From contig DFKO01000110.1 in assembly GCA_002373855.1 (NCBI GenBank), forward strand, positions 1 to 6,284: a stretch of DNA of 6,284 bases. Direction: 5' to 3'. Position 1 is the stretch's first letter; the number at the start of each line of letters is the position of its first letter. Shown one piece after another: positions 1-6,284 of this stretch. The notes under the pieces were generated by a model. It was not told where the DNA came from and searched no databases. It was given only the letters and a program-made list of their open reading frames with translations. The translations under genes and the position numbers were made by a program. This DNA comes from Lachnospiraceae bacterium UBA3643 (GTDB lineage: Bacteria; Bacillota; Clostridia; Lachnospirales; Lachnospiraceae).

Positions 1-489
1 GGTACCGTAGTCAGTGAATCCATCAAGATAGCCGGCGATGATTTCGACAATGCGATTGTCGTATATATGAGAAAAAAGTACAATCTTCTTATCGGAGAGC
101 GTACTGCAGAAGATATTAAGATAAATATCGGAACAGCTTTTAAGCGTGCAGAAGCCGATTATATGGATGTAAAAGGTCGTAATCTCGTAACAGGACTCCC
201 TGAGACCATAAAGGTTTCATCGGATGAGACCCAGGAAGCCCTTAAAGAGACTACATCCCAGATACTTGATACTATCTGTCATGTCCTTGAAAAGACTCCT
301 CCGGAGCTTGCGGGCGATATCGTAGACAGAGGTATAGTTCTGACGGGAGGCGGTGCGATGCTCCGCGGACTTGAGGAACTGATCGAGGAGAGGACACATA
401 TCAACACCATGACGGCTGACGAACCTATGACATGCGTGGCCATAGGTACGGGACATTATATCGAATTCCTTGCAGGAGAGAGAGGATAG
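1..489 (+). CDS. mreB: MreB/Mbl rod-shape actin homologue, 3' part (5' truncated by window edge)
   Basis: The open frame runs from base 1 without a start, so the gene begins upstream; 162 C-terminal residues are present, about half of the usual ~335. MreB proteins are bacterial actins that polymerise under the membrane and guide the elongation peptidoglycan machinery. The fragment carries the hallmark stretch KYNLLIGERTAEDIKI (residues 25-40) and the C-terminal nucleotide-binding glycine motif GGGAMLRGLEEL (116-127), followed by the conserved DEPMTCVAIGTG segment. An internal ATG at 67 lies in the middle of the conserved domain and is not a real start. The downstream pair of flagellar rod genes matches the Bacillus order mbl-flhO-flhP, so this may be the Mbl-type paralogue rather than the mreBCD copy; the fragment alone cannot decide. 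The family assignment is very secure, the paralogue is not. Confidence 0.95.
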   Translation, partial: GTVVSESIKIAGDDFDNAIVVYMRKKYNLLIGERTAEDIKINIGTAFKRAEADYMDVKGRNLVTGLPETIKVSSDETQEALKETTSQILDTICHVLEKTPPELAGDIVDRGIVLTGGGAMLRGLEELIEERTHINTMTADEPMTCVAIGTGHYIEFLAGERG

Positions 490-525
490 CTGTCACAGGC
501 GGGGAGTTCATAAAGGAGGACATTT

Positions 526-1305
526 ATGGTAAAAGGTCTTTACACGGCATACACAGGTATGCTGAATGAACAGAACCGCATGGATGTACTTACCAACAAC
601 CTGGCAAATGCCGATACTATCGGATTCAAAAAAGAGGGAGCTACCTCCCAGTCATTTGACTCGATGTTGGTTGATAAGATCAAGGATGATTCTATTCCGG
701 CAAATTTCGCCCAGCGTATAGGCAGGGCAAATCCCGGTGTCAAAATAGGAGAGGGATATACCGATTATTCACAGGGATCCTTCCAGATCACAGACAATAC
801 CTATGATTTCGCCCTCGGAGGCAAAGGTTTTTTCGCGATTGAATATACCAATAAATCAGGGGAAACATCGACTCTTTATACAAGAGACGGTAATTTCAGT
901 GTGAATACAGACGGATTTTTAGTCACCCAGGACGGTGATTATGTCCTCGGTACAAACGGAGGATATATAAAGCTTGATCCAAATGCTGAAGTAGTTGTCG
1001 ACAAAGACGGTAGCATCACCCAGAACGGCACAAAAGTAGCCACGATCAGGATTACCGATTTTGAGGATTATAATTATTTGGAGCATTTTGGTGAAAACTA
1101 TTATGTTCCGGTGGACGGAGCCACCGCTTTTGATGCAAGAGACTGTCAGGTGTTCCAGGGATACCTTGAGACATCCAATGTCAGCATCGTGTCAGAGATG
1201 GTTGAGATGATTTCTGTTTCCCGTCAGTATGAATCAAACCAGAAGGTGATACAGACCATTGATTCATCACTTGACATAGCAGCCAACCAGCTCGGTAAGG
1301 TTTAA
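526..1305 (+). CDS. flgF: Flagellar basal-body rod protein, FlgF/FlhO-like
   Basis: This is a 259-residue axial protein of the flagellar rod, exported by the flagellar type III apparatus and assembled between the basal body and the hook. The N-terminal rod signature is visible at residues 22-36 (LTNNLANADTIGFKK). The central family signature GGKGFFAIEY...LYTRDGNF spans about 98-124. The C-terminal helix domain QGYLETSNVSIVSEMVEMI spans 211-229, followed by QYESNQKVIQTID. No cleavable signal peptide is present, as expected for this export route. The ATG is fixed by a strong AAAGGAGGA at 512-520 with a 5-base spacer. It starts 36 bases after the mreB stop with no terminator between, so it may be read with mreB. 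Being first of two tandem rod genes behind an mreB paralogue, it corresponds by position to B. subtilis FlhO. FlgF, FlgG and FlgE share these end domains, so the FlgF symbol rests mainly on order and similarity pattern. Confidence 0.88.
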   Translation: MVKGLYTAYTGMLNEQNRMDVLTNNLANADTIGFKKEGATSQSFDSMLVDKIKDDSIPANFAQRIGRANPGVKIGEGYTDYSQGSFQITDNTYDFALGGKGFFAIEYTNKSGETSTLYTRDGNFSVNTDGFLVTQDGDYVLGTNGGYIKLDPNAEVVVDKDGSITQNGTKVATIRITDFEDYNYLEHFGENYYVPVDGATAFDARDCQVFQGYLETSNVSIVSEMVEMISVSRQYESNQKVIQTIDSSLDIAANQLGKV

Positions 1306-1334
1306 TCGTTTATGACAGATAAGGAGGTTTCCGT

Positions 1335-2150
1335 ATGGTAAGATCACTTTGGTCCGCAGCAACAGGTATGAAGTCTCAGCAGACAGCTGTGGATACTATT
1401 TCAAACAACATTTCAAATATCAATACTGCAGGTTACAAGACCAGCCAGAATGAATTCAAATCCCTGTTGTATCAGGAACTCCAGACCAGGACTACATCGG
1501 CCAACGGAGAAGAAAAGCCTATTAATTCCCAGGTGGGACTCGGTGTGCGCAACTCATCGATCACCACGATCTTTACTCAGGGATCATTTTATGAATCAAC
1601 AAACAACTTTGCTTTCGCAATAAGCGGTGAAGGCTTCTTTGGTATAAAAGGCGCCGACGGCAATACATATTATACCCGTAACGGTAATTTCCAGATTGCC
1701 ATCCAGAAAAACGGACTGGCACTCACCACCACGGAAGGTGAGCCTGTACTTGATACCAAGGGCAAACCCATCACATTCAAGTCGGATCTGACGGCCAGCG
1801 AGATTACGGCATCGTCTGACGGAGAACTCTTCTACACAGATGAGACAGGCAATCCCAAGTCACTTGGTATGACTATCGGTCTCTGGCAGTTTAATAATCC
1901 GAGCGGACTTGAGAAACATGATGCCAGCCTCTATGAGGTGACGGCAGCCAGCGGCAATGCCATTAACGAATCTACTTCAAAAAATGTCACAAAGAGTAAG
2001 ATAGCCCAGGGATATATAGAGGGATCGAATGTCCAACTCGCCGATGAGATGGTCAACCTCATCGTGGCCCAGCGTGCATATGAGGCAAACTCAAAAGCTA
2101 TCACTACATCTGATGAGATGATGGAGCAGGCCAATCAGTTAAAGAGATAA
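1335..2150 (+). CDS. flgG: Flagellar basal-body (distal) rod protein, FlgG/FlhP-like
   Basis: This 271-residue flagellar axial protein is paralogous to the preceding gene. It has the N-terminal rod motif NNISNINTAGYK (24-35), the central signature GEGFFGI...YYTRNGNF (98-119), and the C-terminal domain QGYIEGSNVQLADEMVNLI (225-243) continuing into VAQRAYEANSKAITTSDEMM. The stretch LLYQELQ (44-50) and QVGLGVR (66-72) resembles the FlgG-specific region after the first helix, which favours FlgG over FlgF or the hook protein FlgE. The role by family is the distal rod that joins to the hook; Gram-positive cells lack the outer-membrane L ring around it. The start is set by AAGGAGG at 1321-1327 with a 7-base spacer. 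It lies 29 bases after the flgF stop, so the two are almost certainly co-transcribed. By position it matches B. subtilis FlhP. Confidence 0.9.
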   Translation: MVRSLWSAATGMKSQQTAVDTISNNISNINTAGYKTSQNEFKSLLYQELQTRTTSANGEEKPINSQVGLGVRNSSITTIFTQGSFYESTNNFAFAISGEGFFGIKGADGNTYYTRNGNFQIAIQKNGLALTTTEGEPVLDTKGKPITFKSDLTASEITASSDGELFYTDETGNPKSLGMTIGLWQFNNPSGLEKHDASLYEVTAASGNAINESTSKNVTKSKIAQGYIEGSNVQLADEMVNLIVAQRAYEANSKAITTSDEMMEQANQLKR

Positions 2151-2172
2151 TAAAGGGTAAGAGTGCATAATC

Positions 2173-2559
2173 ATGGATATGATGAATATTTCTTCACTTT
2201 CACAATATGCATCCGACATAGCATCAAACAAGGCAACGGATGAACTTAAAAATAAAGCATCGGCAGCTCAGACTGATGATGAGCTTTTGTCTGCCTGCAA
2301 GGAATTTGAGAGTTATCTCTGGGAGCAGGTCCTTAATTCGATGAAAAAGACTGCAGATGTTTTTAAAGATAAAGAAGAGAGCAATTCCCAGATGGTAGAT
2401 TACTTTATGGACAGTGCGGTGAGCAAGGTCGCATCCGATATGACTGAGCAGACAAGCACATCAAAGAATTCTCTTGCAATGCAGATGTATGAGCAGATGA
2501 AGAGGACCAACACCATCGACATTGAGAAACTTTTCGCCGAAAACGATTCGGAGAATTAA
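2173..2559 (+). CDS. flgJ: FlgJ-type rod-binding protein (single domain)
   Basis: A 128-residue soluble protein whose core (about 36-92) fits the rod-binding domain of FlgJ: ACKEFESYLWEQVLNSMKKT (41-60), then a gap and the helix QMVDYFMDSAVSKVASDM (73-90), ending with LAMQMYEQMK. In enterobacteria FlgJ caps the growing rod and carries a second peptidoglycan hydrolase domain. That second domain is absent here, so cell-wall opening must be done by another protein. The first ~35 residues are polar and Ser/Ala-rich and the last ~15 are acidic. It begins 22 bases after flgG, in keeping with a role in rod assembly. The ribosome binding site is weak (AAAGGG at 2152-2157 is far from the ATG; GTAAGAG at 2158-2164 is nearer), and in-frame ATGs at 2179 and 2182 are alternative starts. 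The family call is good; it could also be annotated only as a rod-binding domain protein. Confidence 0.82.
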   Translation: MDMMNISSLSQYASDIASNKATDELKNKASAAQTDDELLSACKEFESYLWEQVLNSMKKTADVFKDKEESNSQMVDYFMDSAVSKVASDMTEQTSTSKNSLAMQMYEQMKRTNTIDIEKLFAENDSEN

Positions 2560-2585
2560 TTTAATTATCTGATTTATGTGATTAC

Positions 2586-2617
2586 CGGTCTGTATCCAAA
2601 GTGATGCAGACCGTTTT
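2586..2617 (+). terminator. Probable rho-independent terminator after the flagellar rod genes
   Basis: Bases 2586-2595 (CGGTCTGTAT) pair with 2604-2613 (ATGCAGACCG) to form a 10-bp stem with one G-U wobble and an 8-base loop, directly followed by TTTT at 2614-2617. It sits 26 bases after the flgJ stop and just before recD2, so it likely ends the flagellar rod transcript. The T run is short and interrupted, so termination may be partial. Confidence 0.72.
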
Positions 2618-2634
2618 ATGTAGTTTACGCACGG

Positions 2635-2642
2635 AAAAAGGA
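2635..2642 (+). promoter_or_regulatory. Ribosome binding site that sets the recD2 start
   Basis: AAAAAGGA at 2635-2642 lies 6 bases before the ATG at 2649, an ideal distance. The alternative upstream starts (GTG 2601, ATG 2604) fall in the loop and 3' arm of the terminator hairpin and have no purine-rich site before them. This decides in favour of the shorter protein. Confidence 0.7.
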
Positions 2643-2648
2643 TTTTTT

Positions 2649-4883
2649 ATGGATACAGTAACCGGATATATCGATCATATCGGAGTTCACAAAGAGGATA
2701 CGGGATTTACCGTCATGACAGTAAAGACAGATGACGGCCCCGTAGTCTGTGTCGGCGTAGTGAGAGGGTTTGGAGAAGGTGAATCCGTCGAGGTAGAGGG
2801 CGATTTTGTCGTACATCCCATTTATAACCGGCAGCTAAAGATAAAGTCGATCAAATCACTTCCACCTGAAAATAAGATAGCTGTGATGCGATATCTCGGG
2901 AGCGGTGCGATAAAAGGAGTCGGAGAAGCCCTGGCAAAGAGGATAGTCCAGACTTTCGGAGACGATACTTTCAGGATAGCAACAGACGAACCCGAGAGAC
3001 TGGCAGAGGTAAAGGGTATATCGATAAAAAAAGCCTATGACATAGGCGCCCAGCTTGAAGCAAAGAGAGATGTGAGAGACATCATGATGTATCTCGAGCG
3101 GCTCGGTATATCAACCGGCATGTCCAATAAGATCTATCAAAAGTACGGACAAGGGACAAGAAGGATCATAGAAGAAAATCCGTACAAACTGGTTGAGGAT
3201 ATAAACGGGATAGGTTTTAAGTATGCCGATGATATTGCGGCAAAGGCCGGTATAGGTATGAGTAGCGAATATCGTACCAGATGCGGGATTGTCCATGTAC
3301 TGCTGCAGGCATCGGTGGACGGCAACTGTTTTTATCCCATGGATAAGCTTATTGACAGGGCCGGGCAGCTTCTTGGAACAGACAGGAGTTTAATTGAAAA
3401 TCAGATAGAAGCACTCATTATAGATGGCAGGATAAAGGCGGTCAGACATGATGATTACACGGCTGTATATCTGATGTCATATTATCGTGAAGAAAAAAAG
3501 GTTGCCAAAAAACTCTCTGAACTCATCGAATCGTATGATGATCCTTTTGAAAATGAGAGCAACGATTACATACTGGCTAGGATCAGGGAGGCCGAGGACA
3601 GCGTACGTATCAGACTCGATGATACCCAGAGGAGAGCAGTCCTTGACTGTATGAGAAACGGTGTTTTTTTGCTGACCGGAGGTCCCGGAACGGGAAAGAC
3701 CACTATCATAAAGGTCATACTTGCGATGCTCACCATGCAGGGGACAGAGTTTTATCTGGCGGCGCCTACGGGCAGGGCTGCAAAGCGCATGGAGGAAACT
3801 ACGGGATATGAGGCAAAGACTATCCACAGACTCCTTGAGGTAAACGGTCGTGTGGAAGAATCAGGTGCTGACAGTTATTTTGAGAAAAATGAAGATAATC
3901 CGATAGAAGCCGACGCAGTAATAGTTGATGAGATGAGTATGGTTGATATCCATCTTTTTCACGCACTTATCAGCGCAACAATTCCGGGTATGAAGCTGAT
4001 ACTTGTAGGTGACTGTGACCAGTTGCCGTCGGTCGGTCCCGGCCAGGTCTTAAGTGATCTGATAAAGAGCGGATGTATACCGTCCCTGTGCCTTGAAAAG
4101 ATTTACAGGCAGGACGAAAACGGCCATATCATAAACTATGCACATATGGTCAAAAACGGAGAGGTAATAGATTTTTCGAAAAAATACAGGGATTTTTTTA
4201 TGCTTGAAAAGGACCGGCCCGAGGTAATAACCGATTATGCGGAAAAGCTGATAACCGATAATGTGCCCAGGGAGTTTAACATTGATCCTATGGAAATCCA
4301 GGTACTGACGCCGATGAAAAAAGGACTCCTTGGTACAGTGGAACTCAACAGACAGCTGCAGTTTCGCATGAATCCTCCGTCAGGCGAAAAGAGGGAAATA
4401 GTCTTTGGTGATACCGTCTTTAGAACCGGCGATAAGGTAATGCAGACAAAAAACAATTATGAGCTTGAATGGGAGATAATCGGCAGTTACAACATACCGA
4501 AAGAAAAAGGAGCAGGTGTATTTAACGGTGATGTAGGGATAGTTAAGGAAATCAACAATTTTACAAAAGAACTCATTGTCCGGTTTGATGACGGCAGGAT
4601 AGTAATCTACTCATATGAGAATCTGGAGGAATTAGAGCTTGCCTACGCCATAACGATCCACAAATCCCAGGGAAGCGAGTACCCTGTCATAGTAATCCCA
4701 ATCTTGTCGGGACCGGAGGTACTCCTCACCAGAAATCTGCTCTATACAGGTATCACAAGAGCTAGGGAATGTGTGATAATGATAGGCAGCAGCAGGGCAG
4801 TGGAAGCCATGATTAAAAATGATATGATACAGTACAGATATACGTCACTGGATGAGTGTATGATCGAAAGGATGGGACAGTAA
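2649..4883 (+). CDS. recD2: RecD2-type ATP-dependent DNA helicase (SF1B, RecD/TraA family)
   Basis: A 744-residue superfamily 1B helicase expected to move 5'-3' on single-stranded DNA. RecD2 is the RecBC-independent form found in bacteria such as Bacillus and Deinococcus and is linked to DNA repair and replication-fork handling. Domains in order: an N-terminal OB-like segment (about 1-72, starting MDTVTGYIDHI); helix-hairpin-helix repeats (about 82-205, with GSGAIKGVGEALAKRI and NGIGFKYADDIA); a Q-type motif QRRAV (327-331); Walker A GGPGTGKTT (344-352); Walker B DEMSMVD (427-433); motif III GDCDQLPSVGPGQ (454-466); an SH3-like segment with GVFNGD (623-628); HKSQGSEYP (671-679); and motif VI YTGITRAR (699-706). 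All catalytic motifs look intact. The N-terminal extension separates it from RecBCD RecD. The ATG at 2649 is chosen for its ribosome binding site and because the OB domain begins there; a longer frame from 2601 adds 16 atypical residues encoded in the terminator. It nearly touches comFC. Confidence 0.94.
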   Translation: MDTVTGYIDHIGVHKEDTGFTVMTVKTDDGPVVCVGVVRGFGEGESVEVEGDFVVHPIYNRQLKIKSIKSLPPENKIAVMRYLGSGAIKGVGEALAKRIVQTFGDDTFRIATDEPERLAEVKGISIKKAYDIGAQLEAKRDVRDIMMYLERLGISTGMSNKIYQKYGQGTRRIIEENPYKLVEDINGIGFKYADDIAAKAGIGMSSEYRTRCGIVHVLLQASVDGNCFYPMDKLIDRAGQLLGTDRSLIENQIEALIIDGRIKAVRHDDYTAVYLMSYYREEKKVAKKLSELIESYDDPFENESNDYILARIREAEDSVRIRLDDTQRRAVLDCMRNGVFLLTGGPGTGKTTIIKVILAMLTMQGTEFYLAAPTGRAAKRMEETTGYEAKTIHRLLEVNGRVEESGADSYFEKNEDNPIEADAVIVDEMSMVDIHLFHALISATIPGMKLILVGDCDQLPSVGPGQVLSDLIKSGCIPSLCLEKIYRQDENGHIINYAHMVKNGEVIDFSKKYRDFFMLEKDRPEVITDYAEKLITDNVPREFNIDPMEIQVLTPMKKGLLGTVELNRQLQFRMNPPSGEKREIVFGDTVFRTGDKVMQTKNNYELEWEIIGSYNIPKEKGAGVFNGDVGIVKEINNFTKELIVRFDDGRIVIYSYENLEELELAYAITIHKSQGSEYPVIVIPILSGPEVLLTRNLLYTGITRARECVIMIGSSRAVEAMIKNDMIQYRYTSLDECMIERMGQ

Positions 4884-4888
4884 TAATA

Positions 4889-5605
4889 GTGTTATTCGGG
4901 GGGATAATTGAAAGCATAAAGGAACTATTGTATCCGAGAAGGTGTGTCGTATGTGACAGGCCACCGGGGTATGGTAAGATGATATGCCCGGGATGCATCG
5001 GAAAATTAAGAGTGGTCAGGGGCCCGGTGTGCTGCAAATGCGGAAAACCTTTAAGAGATGAGAGCGAGGAACTCTGCAAAGACTGTAAGAGGTCAAAGCA
5101 CTTTTTCACTAAAGGAAGGTCTGTTTATGAGTATAAAAGCATCAGAAAGTCAGTATACCGGTTTAAGTACAGTGGCAGGAGCGAGTATGCGGATTATTAC
5201 GGAAAAGCCATGGCTCATTATCTCGGGGATACGATAAGGGAGTGGGATCCCGATGTGATCATACCCGTACCGATTCACAAAAAGAGAATGGCAAAAAGAG
5301 GCTACAATCAGAGCGCTCTGCTGGCATCAGGACTTGCCCGTGAACTTGGTATCCCGTTTGCGGAAAATCTGGTAAAACGGACAAAAAATACGATTCCGAT
5401 GAAGGAACTTGATGCCCATCAGAGGCAAATAAATCTCAAAAATGCTTTTATTGTGGCCCCTAATGATGTAAAATTAGATACAATAGTAGTAGTAGACGAT
5501 ATTTATACTACAGGCAGTACAATAGACGCCGTTGCCGCTGTGCTAAAGGATGCAGGGGCAAGGGATGTTTATTTTGTCTGTTTATCGTCCGGGGCCTCCA
5601 TGTGA
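4889..5605 (+). CDS. comFC: ComFC/ComF-type phosphoribosyltransferase-like protein (competence/DNA uptake)
   Basis: A protein of 238 residues from the GTG at 4889. The N-terminal part is a double zinc ribbon: RCVVC (18-22), CPGC (33-36), CCKC (48-51) and CKDC (63-66). The C-terminal part is a type I phosphoribosyltransferase fold with PVPIHKKRMAKRGYNQS (126-142) and the PRPP-binding loop VVDDIYTTGST (201-211). ComF proteins act in the cytoplasm during natural transformation, probably helping to handle incoming single-stranded DNA, though many carriers are not known to be competent. The frame stays open back to a GTG at 4856, which would overlap recD2 by 28 bases and add 11 residues of unlike character. 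I prefer 4889 because the family normally starts shortly before the L(F/Y)P..C motif. The only purine-rich site, AAAGGA at 4867-4872, is rather far (16 bases), so the start is uncertain. Both options imply coupling to recD2 translation. Confidence 0.88.
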   Translation: MLFGGIIESIKELLYPRRCVVCDRPPGYGKMICPGCIGKLRVVRGPVCCKCGKPLRDESEELCKDCKRSKHFFTKGRSVYEYKSIRKSVYRFKYSGRSEYADYYGKAMAHYLGDTIREWDPDVIIPVPIHKKRMAKRGYNQSALLASGLARELGIPFAENLVKRTKNTIPMKELDAHQRQINLKNAFIVAPNDVKLDTIVVVDDIYTTGSTIDAVAAVLKDAGARDVYFVCLSSGASM

Positions 5606-5632
5606 GGTAAATGTAAAAAGGGAGTTACTGTT

Positions 5633-6049
5633 ATGGGTATAATTAACTGTAAAAAATGCGGAAGAATGTTTAATTACATAACGGGCAACAAAATCTGCCC
5701 TGCATGTAAAGAGGAAGAGGAAGCCGTATTCCAGAAAGTCAAGAAGTTTGTCCAGGACAATAAGAAAGCAAGTATGGACGAGATTTGCGCGGAGTGTGAG
5801 GTGGAGCCGAAGCTTGTAAAGCAGTGGATCCGTGAAGAGAGACTCTTTTTTGCAGATGATTCGCCTGTTAAGATAAGTTGTGAGAGATGCGGATGTCAGA
5901 TTTCTTCCGGAAGATTCTGCGATAAATGCAAAAAGGAAGCAGCAGGAAACTTTGAGAACCTGATAAATGCCAACAGACCAAAGCCGGGCAACTCCGACCG
6001 GACAGATGCAAGAAACGGCATAAGAATGCATACCAGGGATGATGCATAG
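5633..6049 (+). CDS. yvyF: YvyF-like flagellar-operon protein: zinc fingers flanking a helix-turn-helix
   Basis: A 138-residue protein resembling the flagellar operon protein family typified by B. subtilis YvyF, which also follows comFC. An N-terminal zinc knuckle is formed by CKKC (6-9) and CPAC (22-25). A central segment (about 46-72), SMDEICAECEVEPKLVKQWI then REERLFF, looks like a MerR-type helix-turn-helix. A second knuckle is formed by CERC (83-86) and CDKC (96-99), with an extra Cys at 88. The tail after ~112 is polar and probably disordered. A regulatory role in flagellar gene expression is a family-level suggestion; no target is visible here. The start is supported by AAAAGGGAG at 5616-5624 with an 8-base spacer, 27 bases after comFC, so it is probably in the recD2-comFC transcript. 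No signal peptide or membrane segment is seen. Confidence 0.8.
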   Translation: MGIINCKKCGRMFNYITGNKICPACKEEEEAVFQKVKKFVQDNKKASMDEICAECEVEPKLVKQWIREERLFFADDSPVKISCERCGCQISSGRFCDKCKKEAAGNFENLINANRPKPGNSDRTDARNGIRMHTRDDA

Positions 6050-6063
6050 TCAAAGGGAAATAA

Positions 6064-6284
6064 ATGTTAAGTGAACAGAGAATAAAGCTTATGACCAAGC
6101 TGTCGTCATATGAAGCCGGTGAAGGCCGGAAAAATATGGCTGTAGGCAGTTATTTCAGAGGCGATTATATCGGCAAAGAGGTCATAAAGTCTTTTATATA
6201 CGGAACAATTGCATACTGCATCATGTTTGCCGTATATATTGCATATGATTTTGATATCTTCATGCAGGATATATACAAGATGGA
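6064..6284 (+). CDS. Unrecognised membrane protein, 5' part (runs off the window)
   Basis: The frame starts at ATG 6064 with AAAGGGA at 6052-6058 (5-base spacer), 14 bases after the yvyF stop, and stays open to the window end, giving 73 complete residues. The first ~40 residues are hydrophilic and basic (MLSEQRIKLMTKLSSYEAGE, later a SYFRGDYIGK stretch). A hydrophobic segment at about 43-61 (SFIYGTIAYCIMFAVYIAY) is a likely membrane helix, followed by acidic/aromatic DFDIFMQDIYKM. There is no cleavable signal peptide pattern. It is not FlgM, which occupies this position in Bacillus. I do not recognise a characterised family. Its tight spacing implies co-expression with yvyF, which makes a flagellar or envelope role possible but unproven. 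Confidence 0.75.
   Translation, partial: MLSEQRIKLMTKLSSYEAGEGRKNMAVGSYFRGDYIGKEVIKSFIYGTIAYCIMFAVYIAYDFDIFMQDIYKM

Noticed and set aside
154..161. GCCGATTA inside mreB resembles the -10 element of flagellar sigma-28/SigD promoters, ahead of flgF
   Set aside because: No TAAA-type -35 lies about 15 bases upstream (the nearest TAAA at 122-125 is 28 bases away), and the bases are explained by conserved MreB codons.
611..623. Perfect short palindrome CCGATACTATCGG inside flgF, also resembling a sigma-28 -10 box
   Set aside because: It encodes the conserved ADTIG part of the rod motif and has no matching -35, so it is most likely chance within coding sequence.
2560..2648. Possible recD2 promoter in the AT-rich bases after flgJ
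   Set aside because: TTATCT at 2565-2570 could serve as a -10, but no acceptable -35 is found 16-18 bases upstream and a transcript from it would run through the terminator.
2662..2683. Imperfect inverted repeat just after the recD2 start that could be an operator or structure
   Set aside because: Pairing is short and imperfect around ATCGAT, and the bases encode the conserved GYIDHIG-type start of the protein.
3477..3827. 116-codon minus-strand open frame within recD2
   Set aside because: It covers the Walker A region of recD2 on the other strand and shows no domain, so it is a shadow of the real gene.
5582..6031. 149-codon open frame on the minus strand opposite yvyF
   Set aside because: It has no family resemblance, lies fully opposite a well-supported zinc-finger gene with a good ribosome binding site, and its cysteine-rich look comes from the reverse complement.

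Overview
The window looks like a chromosomal stretch of a motile anaerobic Clostridia-type Firmicute, most likely in or near the Lachnospiraceae. This is inferred from three things: strong AGGAGG-type ribosome binding sites, a moderate base composition, and gene content matching Gram-positive flagellar clusters. No species can be named from the sequence alone. All genes are on the + strand, packed with gaps of about 5 to 90 bases. I see no RNA genes, insertion sequences, CRISPR arrays or long repeats.

Region 1 (1-2559) is a cell-shape and flagellar-rod block: the 3' half of an mreB/mbl actin gene, two flagellar rod/hook-basal-body genes (FlgF-like, then FlgG-like), and a short rod-binding FlgJ-type gene. 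An MreB paralogue followed by two rod genes is the same order as mbl-flhO-flhP of Bacillus subtilis. A hairpin followed by a short T run (2586-2617) probably ends this transcription unit.

Region 2 (2649-5605) holds a RecD2-type helicase and a ComFC-type zinc-ribbon/phosphoribosyltransferase protein. Their reading frames overlap or nearly touch, which suggests translational coupling and a shared link to DNA repair or uptake.

Region 3 (5633-6284) holds a YvyF-like zinc-finger/helix-turn-helix protein of the flagellar regulatory neighbourhood, then the start of an unrecognised membrane protein that runs off the window. comFC-yvyF is also a Bacillus neighbour pair, there followed by flgM. Here the next gene is not flgM.

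Overall the region joins two flagellar neighbourhoods that are separate in Bacillus, with recD2 lying between them. Most genes belong to well-known families. The least explained items are the terminal membrane protein and the exact role of the YvyF-like protein. I found no convincing new system.
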